Assembly: GCA_050084985.1 (NCBI GenBank)
Contig: JBITNC010000001.1
Location: forward strand, 36,828,001 to 36,892,000
Origin: Nageia nagi
Lineage: Eukaryota > Pinophyta
Direction: 5' to 3'
Length of the DNA: 64,000 bases
Shown: positions 9,060 to 20,458 of the stretch, piece after piece
How positions within the stretch are numbered: position 1 is the stretch's first letter
Layout of the letters: each line of letters starts with the position of its first letter
Translations under genes and position numbers: made by a program
Notes under the pieces: generated by a model
The model's input: the letters and a program-made list of their open reading frames with translations, nothing else
The model's database searches: none
What the model was told of the DNA's origin: nothing

Positions 9060-12000
9060 ATAAACTAACCCAACCTATGCCCAATAATCAAAGAGTTTTA
9101 ACAAATTTACCTTGTTAAAAGAAGATAGCACTGCTTCCACATCATTAGCTTGCTTACTAATTTTCTAAATATTTTTAAGAATTTTGATTTTGAGATTGAT
9201 GAGTCATCAATCCTTCATAATTTTGGGACTCCCAATATGGATAATTTTTGTGACTCTATCTTCAGAGTCTCTATTCCTTACACTTTATTTAACACACTAT
9301 TTTTGATCTCTTGATAGACCCATTTTCCCTGCACTGGGTAATTGATTGCTACCATGAGTTCAACTCAATCCCCAATATTTAGGGCTTATAAAATTTCATT
9401 AGAAATTTCATTTAGTTTCTTGTTTTCCTTATTGGCTTCCTCTAATATAAGATAGAGGATACTCTTACTCCTATTGACATCTAATTCAAGCCCTTTCAGT
9501 TCCAACAAACACATTTCCACTTGGTCTCTGAGATGAATTAGCTCCTTGATTTCTTGGGACTTCTATTCTCAAAATTTCACCTTTATGATTAATAAGAAAT
9601 CCTTATCCACTTTTACTTACTCATGCTCTATTGTAATTGAGCTATATTGGCATTTAGACTATCAATGATTGAATCTTTTGATGTAACTTCTATCATCCTT
9701 GTGGCTATTTTCATGTATTTTTTAGTAATAATGGCATCTTTTTTGTTCATGCTATAAATAGTAGGAGCTGAAGCTAAACTTGCTCTTAAAATACCTATAT
9801 CATTATCAGTAGCTTTCAGCTTGATACTTTATGTAACCAATTGCTTCTTTATCACTTCATGAGCTTTTTGAATCTTGTTATACTTAACTTCCAACTTGGT
9901 CAACTCTAATATATTCAAGTTTATGGTAGTTTGTAATAGCTCATTCTTGTTGCTTTGAGGAATGATTCTCATGTCTATTTTCATTTGGGTTTTCATGGAA
10001 GTTAAATCACTCTACCCTTCTTAGAGATCCTAGGCTATAGCCATCTCTAACACTTTATTTTTTGAATCTATAAACATTTGGAGCCTTACTAGATTATCCA
10101 ACATTGGGATTTTCTTCAATTGCCTCTACATCCATTCTTCTTGGTTGCTTTTTATTTGTTGGTATTATTGCATAATACCATCAATGGACACCTACTACCT
10201 AGATTTTATGATGAACATAGAACCAACACTCAAACTTATTTTATTAGTGTTGTAATACTAGCTTGGCTGGAACCTGGGTTATTACTACTAATGGGATTTA
10301 CTAGGAATGGTGGTGGTGATGATGGTGGGGGTGATGATGGTATAGTCTTGATGTTAGTGAGAGGAGTAACAGGGGAAATTGATGTGTAATGAGTAGGATT
10401 ATACCATTAGGAAGGTAGAGGTAACATCAAAATTGGTTGTGTGGTGGGTGTTAAAGAGATCATCACAACTGTAGAAAGGGGGGCTTAAGTAGAAATGGAT
10501 GAGACAACTTGAATAGAAATTGGTATGATAGGGTTTATAGTAGAGGTATCTAAAAGAGAAGTAGAAGGAAGAGAAAAAGAAAGCATACCCATTAGAGTGA
10601 GTGTCTTTCTCTTCTTTTTAGGTGAAAAGGGGGTCTTTTGAGCTTTCCTCTTCACTATATACACTTCTCACCCTTTTGGTGTCTCATGTATAGTTTGGAA
10701 GGTAGCCTCTCTAACCTCTTCTTTAGCTTGCTCTTCTTGGCTAATCCTTTGGGCTTTTGGCTAATCTTGTTCTTCTTCTTCATCATTGCTTTCAAGATAC
10801 TCTTCAATAGGGTCATTTGAAGGGTGTTCCATCTTTCACATATCTTCAAACACATCATCAAGGTCAGACTCAAGAGGAGTGAATTTATTCCTTAATTCAA
10901 TTTGGTATTGGTTAAATACAATGATTTTCTCTTCACTCCACTTAAGCCTTCTCAACGTAGCCAAAGATTTTTTGGGAATTGAATTTATCCTTGGATTAAA
11001 AGCTACCTTCTTTTTATAAAAATTCATCCAAAGTGATAGTAGATCTTTAGCAATCAAATACATAGGCATTGATTAATCCTTCTCTCCTAAATTTCTCCAT
11101 TATTCTAGCTGTAGCTTATCTTCTACTTTGAAGCTGGGAGGATTGGGCTAATTTTTTAACCTTTTACTAAACATGTCTTAAAAATCATATAACCTATATT
11201 GATTAATCCTTTTCAACTTCAACCTAAGTAGCTTCTCCTTCAATTGGTTGCCTCCTCCTCTACTTTGAAGTACCAAGTCATGCACCTTGTGAGGTAGAGC
11301 ATAAACTAATCTCTTCTTAGCTCTAGCTCCGTATTTTGCATCTACATAGTCTATTTACCTTCCATACTTTGTACTAAAGATCTAATCAGTGACATGTATA
11401 GGTAATAAGAAAGGGGCATTGATAAAACCATAAAGTTTGTTAAATGTTCCCTCTTTAGTGAAGAACTAATCTCCAATCTCGCCATGATGCATCTAAAGAT
11501 ACAATTTCAATTCTTCCATTAGCCTTAGAATTTCAAGGGCAAATAGACTCATGGTTGGAACTAAGAAATTTTCCATAAAGCCATAGTAATCAATTGATGA
11601 CCTTGCATCCTTAGTCTATTTATCCACATACCTGAGGGACCCATCTCCTTCATGCTTGATTAAAGTTAACTTTTTGAATAATCTTGAATTTTGATGGATT
11701 AATAACCAAATAATATATGATGCATATGCAAAGTGAGACCCTTGATCAATTTCTTCTAATTGTTCTAAAATCCTAGCTAAAATAGCGATAGCCAAATCAT
11801 AAATCATGGGAGTACTTGGATGAGATATTTGGTAGGCTATTGCAAGCTTTATTGATGAGATATATTTATCTAACTTTTCCTTAGCTTCTATTATCAACAT
11901 AGATAACAATAATTGTAAATGTGAGGAGAAACTGGATAATAACACTTTGGAATTCCAAAATTCTAGGAAATTTATAGCACCATCCACATTCCTATTTAAC

Positions 12001-12730
12001 CAATATAGGATATTTGTCCTCATATTTGAGCTTATTCTTATATCCCAATTAATCAAGATAGGAGGATAAAATAGGGTAGATGGATGAAAAGCACTAGCTA
12101 AAGATACACGGTCTAGGTTGAGAAATACCCTCCCCTATAATTTTCTTACGATCCTCATTGTAGGATCAAATGCCCCTTTGATTAGCTCTATAAATTATAG
12201 TATTGGGAAACATCTATGGGGAATAAAATACATGAGCCTTGACCATATTGGTGTGTGAGCAATGTGATTAAATCCAAAAATAGGACACTTACCTTCTACA
12301 ATGCCCTTTGGATTCTTATTCTAAGCCATTATTTTAGTGTCCCATAACAACTCCATCGAATATACAACCCTTTTAACTACCCTTAATGGAGTTGGTACCA
12401 TATTCCTTTCAAAATATGCTTTCAAGTATACTATGCTTTGAGTTAATGATTTTGAATGATACTTATGTTTCTTAGCTGTGTTGAAGACTAGGAATTTGGA
12501 TAACTATTACTCTTTAAAAGATCTAGAGTTTATGTGCTTTGAAATGCATCACCTTTGCTACTTTTATTCTTAAATTCCCATGCCTTGCATTTCATTTTTC
12601 AATCATGTGATATATCTGCTATGTCATTTGCATTAATAACTAATTTGATACTCTCAATATTTTCTTGGGAACCTTGGTTCCAATGATGCTAAAAATGCCC
12701 TGAGCCATTAATGTTATCATTGAATAAAAT
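9060..12730 (-). pseudogene. Element I extra ORF between integrase and 3' LTR (unidentified, ~1,150 codons)
   Basis: A long minus-strand coding trace with scattered stops and few frame changes. Three zones are visible. About 12.5-10.84 kb looks globular: YFERNMVPTPLRVVKR, HIAHTPIWSRLMYFIPH, an uninterrupted stretch 12056-11616 starting INWDIRISSNMRT with hydrophobic helices, then RAKKRLVYALPHKVHDLV and KRLKWSEEK-like basic motifs. About 10.84-10.12 kb is acidic, then Ser/Thr/Pro-rich (EEYLESNDEEEE; TIPSSPPPSSPPP). About 10.1-9.2 kb is a long coiled coil (NELLQTTINLNILELTKLE, QEIKELIHLRDQVEM), ending near 9060. It resembles no family I know. It is not gag, pol, envelope-like or PMD by eye. Its place matches the extra ORF of element B. 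Confidence 0.6.
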
Positions 12731-12847
12731 GTATTGCTATTTTGGAAATTAAATTGAAAACACATCTTATTTACAATATTTATAAGGGTAGTAAATTCTC
12801 TTTTAAAGGTATTCTCCCTCCCATATAGGCTTATAATGTTTTAAATG

Positions 12848-14014
12848 CTACACATTTACTGAAATTAGTAGCTTCTGCCCATTCAATTTGGCTATTTTGA
12901 AAGCATTTCTCCTAATTCCTTTGGCTATAATGTATGGTTCTGACCATAATGTATGCTTTTTAGGTTTGGCTCTATCTTTGTCCCATTTTAAAATAAGGTC
13001 TCCTTCTTTGAAGATGTCTTGAGAAGCTTTTAGGGTATCAAACCACTTCTTTGCAACTTCATTTCTCTTTTGTAAATCTATATATGCCTTATTTTGAGAT
13101 TCTTCCAAATGCAATAGTTCATTCATTCGTACTTGAAGTGGTTCAAATTCTTCACCATATTCTTGAAGTATTATCAGAGCAGGAAGCTCTATATGACTTG
13201 GTAGCAAAGCCTTTTTCCCATATACCAACACATATGGATTGGCCTTAATAGCCAACTTTGTTGTGATTCTATCTACCCATAATTCCCAATTTAGCTTCTC
13301 ATGCTAGGCCAAGGATTATCCACCATAGTTCTCTTAAGAATCCTTAACAAATTTTTATTTATAAATTTAGCAAGTCCATTACCCTTTGGATAGTAATTTG
13401 AGGAACTTTTCTAGTAGATTCTGTATCTAATAGCAAATTGGTGATATCTATCCATATAAATGCTAAGCCATTATCAAATATGATCATTTGAAGAATTCCA
13501 TACCTAGTAATTAGGTTTTCATTAAATTTTAGAATAGTTTTCTAATTTGCCTCTTTCATGGATTCTGCTTCAGCCCATCAAGTGAAATAGTCGATGGTAG
13601 TGAGAATGATTTATGTTTGGTTGAGTAATTTGCATTAATAATTACAATAAAGTATAATCTCCACTATTGGAAAGGTTCTTCCATCTAAATTAGTTCTAAT
13701 GGTAAAGCCACCTTTCTCTTCCTACCTACAAACCTTAGACATTTCTCACAACTTTGAACCTTTGTAAAAGCATCTTTGAACATAGTGGGCTAATAATAAC
13801 CTACTTGAATTATTTTACCCACCATTGTATAACTATAATAATGACCTTTGGATACCTTAAAATGAAACTTTTTGATCATTTTTGCTATCTTATATGAAGG
13901 TATACACCTCAGTAATAGTCCATCATGATTTCTTTTATATAGCACTTGATCAATTTTTGTATAATTTTGGGCATGGATTTTAAATCTTCTCCTTTGTGAT
14001 ATGTTCAAATGCAT
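12848..14014 (-). pseudogene. Element I integrase
   Basis: The N-terminal zinc-binding region lies near 14014-13790 (KFHFKVSKGHYYSYTMVGKI). Core motifs follow: CEKC, MEEPFQ, TTIDYFT with the first Asp, ITRYGILQMIIFDNGLAF with the second Asp, then YYPKGNGLAKFINKNLLRI, where the codon at 13367-13369 is Lys at the usual catalytic Glu position. The C-terminal domain is well preserved at 13255-12848 (NPYVLVYGKKALLPSHIE, KKWFDTLKASQDIFKEGDL, LWSEPYIIAKGI). Two or more frameshifts and several stops are present. The extra ORF follows within about 120 bp. Confidence 0.85.
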
Positions 14015-14059
14015 GGGGAGTTTACCAAATTCAAAATACCTATTTAATTAGCCCATCCA

Positions 14060-15700
14060 ACCATTTTATTCCATACCTAGTTCTTCATCTAAAATTACTT
14101 GTTCAGTGAAATACACACTATCTTTTCCTTCTATGATGTCTCTAGCTAATTGCTCACAAAGGCCTTTCCCCTTATGAGTTTAGTACATTTGATTTCCACA
14201 TCACATATTAGAATTTTAGAAATCCATCCAAGTCTCCCCTTTCTAATTTCTCCTTCTATTATATAAGATCTAACATTTGGATGTATAGTTAAGACCAAGA
14301 CTCTATTCTAACTTATATAATGTTTCAACTTTCTAAAGACTTTAGTATTGCTAGACTTGTTTTTCCATGAAAGTGTACTTCTCTTCACTCTTATTCATAG
14401 TTTGATTGAAAAAAGTAATAGAATATTCCTAATTATTTTCAAATTTTTAAGTTAGGATGGCTACAATGCTTGAACTAGAGCATATGCATACAAAATGAAT
14501 TCTTTACTAAAATTTGGGTTCCTTAAGATAGGCATCTTAGTTATTACAAACTTGATTCTTTGAAATGCTTATTTTCCTTCTTTAGTCCATTTAACATAGC
14601 ATTTTTCTTTAATATGAGAGTAATAGGCTTAACAATACTTGAAAAATCTTGAACAAATCTTCTTACAAAGTTAATCTATCCTAGAAAATATTGTAAATGT
14701 CTTTTTGTTTGAAGGAAGAGGTAATTTGTTTATTGCTTCTATCCTATCCAGATCGATAGCCAAACCTTCTTTTGAAATGACATGTCCAAGAATCTTTCCC
14801 TCATCTACTACAAAAATAGACTTTTTTGGATTTAAGAAAGTTCCATACCTTCTACATTTGATAAAAGCCTACTCTAGATGCTGCACATGGGAACTTTTAT
14901 CATAAGAGAAAATAGTGATATCATCCAAGTATATTAGCACTCTTTTATTTACCATTTCTCCAAAAGCATAGTCCATAGCTCTTTGAAAGGTTTCTCCTAT
15001 ATTTGATAATTCAAAAGGCATTATTTGGAAAGAAAAAATTCCCCATTTGGTTGTAAAATACATTTCAGACTGATCTTTATTTTTTACCCAAAAATTGGTT
15101 ATACCCTGAAAAACCATCTAATAACAAGAATATTTTTGCTTTGTCCATAATATTTAATATTTGTTCCATAGGTGGTAGAGGATAATGATATTTTAATGAG
15201 ACTCTATTAAACCTTTAAAATCCACACATAATCAAATCTCTCCATTTTTCTTTCTAATTGGGACTAAATTTTCCATCCATGTAGAATGTTTAATAGGATA
15301 TATGATACTAGCTTTATACAATTTTAGAACTTCTTATTTCATCACCACTTCAATCTTGGGGTTTACTAGCCTTTGCTTCTATTTCATAGGCTTGGCATTT
15401 CAATCAATTTTATCATATGTTGAATTATATATTTATCAAAAACCTTTAGATCATTGTATGACCAAGCAATTACATCAACAAAAACTTTGCACAATTGAAT
15501 AATCTCTTTTATTTGATTAGGGTTGTTACATATGATGATTTTTAAAAAAAAATTAGGAAGAATTTAATACTCCTTATGATTATTAGGGTTTATAATTATA
15601 CCCTTTCTTATTACCTAGTCATTTCTACCAAACAACCCTTTAAAATAGATTAGATCTCTAGGAATTATATTATTATTCAATTGGATTATATCTTGTTCCT
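14060..15700 (-). pseudogene. Element I reverse transcriptase and RNase H
   Basis: RT motifs in order: a region like ENLVPIRKKNGEI, the YHYPLPPMEQILNIMDKAK segment, DGFSGYNQ, then an open stretch 15117-14869 with TTKWGIFSFQIMPFELSN and VLIYLDDITIFS; the catalytic YLDD lies at 14920-14931 and is intact. Then NPKKSIFVVDEGKILGHVIS. The RNase H region has NFSKEFILYAYA, KLKHYIS, HPNVRSYIIEGEI, RLGWISKI and TKLIRGKGLCEQLA. Many stops and frame changes occur. Similar in sequence and layout to the RT-RNase H of element B. Confidence 0.85.
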
Positions 15701-15848
15701 GGAAGATGTTGACATCTTCTTCTCCTACCGCATGACACATAGATTATTGTAGCAAAAATGGATTGATTTGAGCCTCATCTCTAAATACTTACCAAAAGGA
15801 ATCATTATCTAGAATAGAAGGTCTAAATATAAGTTGAACCCCCATTTT

Positions 15849-16577
15849 TCAAAACCAATCATTGATGGGATCAAAATTGGCTCTCATTTGAGCCAGTTCA
15901 TCAGCTTCTTGGTTCAAACTCATTGGAATGGATTTCATGTGTAGAGCTTCAAAAATTTTAAATAGATCCCCCACTCTATTCTTGTAAGACTTTAAACAAT
16001 GATGTTTAATAGAACACTTACCTGTGACTTGGTTTACAATCAACTCTAAGTCTCCTTTAATTTTCACATAGTAGATTTGCATTTTAATTGCTTGCTCCAA
16101 GCCAAGGAAAAGGGCTTCATACTCAAATACATTATTGGTGCACTTGCATGTGATCCTATAGAATAATTTATGAATTTTTCCCATTGGATCAATTAGGACA
16201 ATTCTAGTACCTGATCCATTTCTAGATCTAGCTCCATCAAAGAACATTTTCCAAACTTCACTTCTTTTGAACTCTATGCTCATGAGCTTTGGGATGAAAG
16301 GCTCTAGTTTCATGAAATAATAATTCTTTAACTCCATTTCATAAATTGTGTTAAGCATATTCATAGATATAGGGTATTTGATTTGCAATTCTTCCAACAA
16401 TTGCTCACACTCTTCCAACTCACTCAGGATTACATTGATCTCCACCTTTTCTACATGAACATCAAAAACATTTTCATTATCCAACCTTACTCTCTTGTCT
16501 CCATAAGGAATTAAATAATGATTGTAATCCATTACTAAATAACCCCTATTTTTGCTATGAATTCCTTGGATAGACAT
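15849..16577 (-). pseudogene. Element I RNase H-like domain located before RT
   Basis: An open 242-codon stretch. Residues from about 110 onward show an RNase H fold signature: WKMFFDGARSRNGSGTRIV (first Asp), TNNVFEYEALFLGLEQAI (Glu), KIKGDLELIVNQVTGK (Asp), and NQEADELAQM near the end (in place of A-D-x-L-A). This resembles the second, archaeal/plant-type RNase H (aRH) reported in Tat-clade elements. The roughly 100 residues before it link it to the protease. In element C the comparable domain follows RT and RNase H, whereas here it precedes RT. The stretch is the longest intact one in element I. Confidence 0.75.
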
Positions 16578-16682
16578 AACCTAACAAGAGGAGGGAGTTC
16601 AACTACTACAATTTCTTAAGTGATAATCATAAGACACTTATGTATCTTTAAAACTATATCCTTGATAACCCAATAATTTTAG

Positions 16683-17015
16683 CTAGGGTTTAGTCTTACT
16701 GCAACACCCTATGGATGTTCTAATGAGATATAGCCCCATTACATCACATACTCCTTTAGGCATGATGGTAGTGGCTACTCCAAAATCAACTAGATAGTTA
16801 TGTAGCACATACCCATCAACCTCTAAAGTCGTATAAAAAGTTGGTGGTTTATTTTTTTCCATCCCTAAATATTTTGATGTCTTAAACAAATTCAACACCC
16901 TATCCATTCCTTTATTTAATTCTATAAGAGATGCTCTTAGTAAATTGATTTGGCCAAGGATTTTTAAAGCATCAAATAAAGATATATGTAAAGGGGTTCT
17001 GTTTAATTCTTCCAC
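16683..17015 (-). pseudogene. Element I aspartic protease
   Basis: An open 110-codon stretch: RTPLHISLFDALKILGQINL upstream, then KNKPPTFYTTLEVDGYVLHN and the active-site region YLVDFGVATTIMPKGVCDVMGL. The retropepsin triad D-S/T-G reads D-F-G; TCT to TTT would explain Ser to Phe. The same pre-protease FDALKILG motif ends the window in element H2, which ties I and H to one lineage. Confidence 0.75.
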
Positions 17016-17159
17016 AATATTGAAATCATGAATGAATGGAGGCTTACCTTCTTTGTTAGCAAACCTTTATTGAAACTATTGAGTATCATCCCTCCTTTGA
17101 TACTTGGTGAGGAAGGGAAACCTTAACTTCTAGACCATTGATCACCAACTTCATCAACT

Positions 17160-18556
17160 TTAGGCATCTATCTAGCTTCCAAAGCTAGAAATTTATGAGA
17201 TGCAACCTCTTTTGGGAGTGTCATGTTTGCAGAATTGAAAGCATTGGGCTTCTTGGAGGTTACTGGATCATGATGTTTTGAAGATTCAGCTCTTTAACTA
17301 ATAGATTTGATACATGAGGCCTCTTTTAGATCTTATTTCTATAGCAAAAACACTTACATTGATTGGGGTGAAATTCATCAAATTTACATTTCAACTCATG
17401 TCATCAGCTATGCTAGATGGAAGAATTCCTTCACTTTTAAACAAATACTCTTGATATTGATATATAGGGCAAGAAGTTTATTCATGAGCATCATTGAAAG
17501 CTAAACATAAGCCTACTATCTATACAAAAGAAGAATTTTGATCTGTATCTTCTACTAACACATGTTGATTTTGATCTTTTTCTATAGCTAGATATGGGAA
17601 TCTCCTAGCATTATTTTATCTACTCAAGAGGGTGATTTGGTTTGCCATATTCTTACATAAATCTTTCAATTCTTATATCTCACTTTGAGAGGAATATACT
17701 TGATTTATCCCTAACTAATGTGGGGATGGAAGATCTAGAGGAGCTCTTGGGTTAGATAAGGCTAATGGGAATTGTTGAACCAATGTAGGAATACTAGCCA
17801 GAGATGGGGCCATACAAATTGCTGAGGGTCTTATTGCCTAGTTTTGTAGTAACATTGGAAAGTATGGCATTGGCATATGGATGGGTAGTTTTCCTACTAA
17901 AATGAGATAAGCTTTAGCAAATGCTACTTATATATAGACCTTTAGAAAAGTGTTTACTCCAAAATTTTGAATTTATAAAGAGAGATTTGGGGAAAGGCTC
18001 TCAAATAATACATCAAATCTTGAGATTCCTGGGCCTAATCAATATTGAAACTCTTTTCCAATATTTTTGGAATCTAATATTAAAATTTAGAATATTCTCC
18101 TATTCATATCTTTTGATATAGGTAAACTAAGTTAGTAAGGAGAAGGGATCTCCTACTTCATTAAATTCTAAGATGAAAGGCTCCACCAATTGAGCCCAAG
18201 AAGTTATAGATCCACTAGCAAGGCTTCTATACCAATTAAGAACCCTACCCTTGAAAAGATTATGCTAGCAGTCTTACCATGACATATTCATGCTGAATAT
18301 TATAGAGCTTAGCTAAATTGGTTACATCCACATAATATTCATAGGCTATCTTCTCCATGGTGGCATCAAACTTAGGTAGAGTTTTAAAGACATTTCTTGG
18401 GATATCATGTAATGTGGCTAGAGTCAATGGTACCCCATCATCCCATGTAATATATATATTTGGAGCAAGAGTAGCCATTGTAGGAGGAGCAACCCTAGTA
18501 TGAAGGTTGAATGTTACTATTTTGGATGGAGATTCTAAAGTGTTGATACTACTCAA
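17160..18556 (-). pseudogene. Element I gag pseudogene
   Basis: Open from an ATG at 18556 (MSSINTLESPSK), with TLPKFDATMEKIAYEYYVD. The gag core then reads in one frame LFKGRVLNWYRSLASGSIT, SWAQLVEPFILEFNEVGDPF, and NFNIRFQKYWKRV. Further on there is a Pro/Met-rich region, a degenerate zinc knuckle at 17469-17507, and NLMNFTPINVSVFAIEIRSK before the protease. At least six stops occur. It aligns by eye with gag of B (KVLYWYKTLHVNSIS) and H (AVKWFKTFTPNSINSWEELC). Confidence 0.8.
17469..17507 (-). other. Element I variant gag zinc knuckle
   Basis: The minus strand reads CLAFNDAHE, stop, TSC. The spacing is C-x2-F-x3-H-x4-C, i.e. C-x2-C-x3-H-x4-C with the second Cys replaced by Phe. PIYQYQ follows, matching SIFQHQ and AMYQHQ after the knuckles of B and H2. 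Confidence 0.6.
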
Positions 18557-18768
18557 AGATCTAGACTTGATCAGGGTCTTTCTTTCGGGAGTACCAAGTT
18601 TTTAAAATCTAGAACCTCTTTAGTTGTTTTGGATTTTGATCTTGTCTACATAAACTCTAGTAGCAACTAAAGAATTTAGATTCAAGAAGTAGTAATGATA
18701 ACTATAAATTTGGTTTGATACATACCATGAATACTGCTTCTAGTAGAGTCACTAATGAAATTTTTTAT

Positions 18769-18789
18769 GTCCCATCAGGCATGTCAAAA
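18769..18789 (-). promoter_or_regulatory. Element I primer-binding region
   Basis: The minus strand reads TTTTGACATGCCTGATGGGA, 7 bp after the LTR. H1 and H2 have TTTTTGGCATGCCTAATGGG and TTTTTGGTATGCTTGATGGG at the equivalent place, and B has a weaker version at 24931-24953. The conserved site, just after an LTR ending in AATA, is the likely PBS. The tRNA is not identified. Confidence 0.55.
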
Positions 18790-18796
18790 GATATAC

Positions 18797-20453
18797 TATT
18801 GATGGAAATTGAGTAATATATACACTTTTGAATAATTAAACCAAAGTATATCATGAATAGGCTAACATAGTAACTTGATCTTTGGAGTAGGCTAGTTCCT
18901 TATCCATTAGGTGCAGATGAAAAGAGTAAAAGAGGGTAAAGTGTGAGAAATAAAATAAAAGAGATAGGGAGCAAGAGTAAAGCAAAAGGGGTAGATCAAT
19001 AGTTCAATGTAGGCTTTCACATAGCATGAAACCTTGGTAAGAATCTAGTGTAGCAACCATAATGTATGATTTCATTCTCTAAATTATCTTTCAGCTTAAC
19101 TCTTCCATATAAGAAAACATAGTTATACCAACTACTCATTGTTATCATTTAGGAAATATCCATTACTTGCCACAACATAACCAAATTAAGAATAATAACA
19201 TCAAGTGTTGCATAAAAAAGGTCAAGATGGCATTGTATAACTGATAGAATAAAAGGTCTTTGAAAATAAATACAAGGGGAAATACTAGGGATTTTGACCA
19301 TTTTTTCTATCTTTGATTAAATTTATACTAGGCTAGAGTCATTACCAAATGATTGAAATAAAATAGTTACAAAATGGCCCAAAGCTTTTGGCCTTATTTT
19401 AATAAATAGCTAACTATCTCTACCATATGGAATTTTATTTCTAAAAATTGAAAGGTATAAAACTATGATTGTCTCTAAATTATGATGGGCATGCTTTCTG
19501 GGTGCTATTTGAACTTGTATTATAATTATGAAAGGTTCTCTAATTGACTATGGTGATTTCAAAGTTTCTTCATCTTCCAATGGTTATTCTAAAGCCTTAT
19601 CGATCTTCAACACATGTTCCAAAGTTCTTTGGTGAAGTTTTGCTTGGGTAGAGATTCCTTTTGTTACATCTAACATCATTGGTCTTCAAAATACAATTTT
19701 GAAAGTTCTTTTATTTTGTTGATGTCACTTCCTTTTTGCACCTTTGTAAGGTGAAGCAAATAACCCTAAGAGATCTTAGTCTTACTCATGATGTCATCCT
19801 TATTTGGACCCATTCTTTTGGCCAAAATGGACTTCACTTTACTTTGATAATGTTACATCCTTTCATGCTCTAAAATCAACTAACTTAGCTACTGCAAAAC
19901 TTTCCAACATTACTTGTTGACATCATTACTCTTGGGGTTCAATTTTAGATGAGCCTCTATTCTGCTGATATCATTTCCTTTTATGTCTTGAAATACTTAG
20001 CCACTACAAAAATTTTAGTATTACCTACTGACATCACTACTCCTAGGGTTTGGTTTTAGATGAGCTTCTATTCAGTTGACATCACTTCCTTTTATATCTA
20101 GAACACTTAGCTATCATGGAACTTTTAGTATTACCTACTAACATCACTACTCTTAAGGTCTAATTTTAAATGAGCCTCTATTATACTGATATCACTTCCT
20201 TTTATATCCTAGAACACTTAGCCATCATGGAACTTTTAGTATTACTTGCTAACATCACTACTCTTGGGGTTTAGTTTTAGACAAGCCTCTATTCTGCTAA
20301 CATCACTTCCTTCCATGTCCTAGAAATTTCTATAATGAGAGCATTTTCTCATCAAAATTGTTTGGAAGCTTATTGAAACATTCTTCTTTTAGATAGATAA
20401 TATAAATACACACTAGGAAGCCACTAGGGTGTTAGGCTATGTATGCATATAGA
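18797..20453 (-). repeat. Element I 5' LTR (1657 bp)
   Basis: Direct match to 7384-8830 over its length. It starts TATTGATGG on the plus strand and ends CATATAGA just before the ATAAT target duplication (20454-20458). It is about 210 bp longer than the 3' LTR because of two more 105-bp tandem units. TATA candidate at 19320-19327. Confidence 0.8.
19896..20330. repeat. Tandem repeat, ~105-bp unit, about four copies, in element I 5' LTR
   Basis: Each unit holds an AACTTTTAGTATTACCTACT-like segment, a TGACATCACTACTC motif, a TTTTAGATGAGCCTCTATTC motif and a second TGACATCACTTCC-type motif. The 3' LTR has about two copies (8495-8710). Confidence 0.75.
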
Positions 20454-20458
20454 ATAAT
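20454..20458. other. Right target-site duplication of element I
   Basis: ATAAT, identical to 7379-7383. On the minus strand it sits in the RNase H codons of element B just after FKHY. Confidence 0.7.

Larger units (their letters stand above)
7384..20453 (-). mobile_element. Element I: complete 13.07-kb Tat-like Ty3/gypsy element nested in B
   Basis: On the minus strand: 5' LTR 18797-20453, PBS 18769-18789, gag (core 18.56-17.16 kb), protease 17.0-16.7 kb, RNase H-like domain 16.6-15.85 kb, RT and RNase H 15.7-14.1 kb, integrase 14.0-12.85 kb, extra ORF 12.7-9.06 kb, and 3' LTR 7384-8830. The ATAAT target duplication flanks it. The two LTRs align along their length and differ mainly by two extra 105-bp tandem units in the 5' copy. 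All genes carry stops and frameshifts. Domain order and the downstream extra ORF are like those of B, so both belong to one lineage. Confidence 0.85.

Noticed and set aside
10120-10389. Plus-strand ORF with Gly/Asp repeats and a hydrophobic N-terminus resembling a signal peptide
   Set aside because: It is antisense to the Ser/Pro-rich linker of the element I extra ORF; the GGGDDG run mirrors S/P codons.
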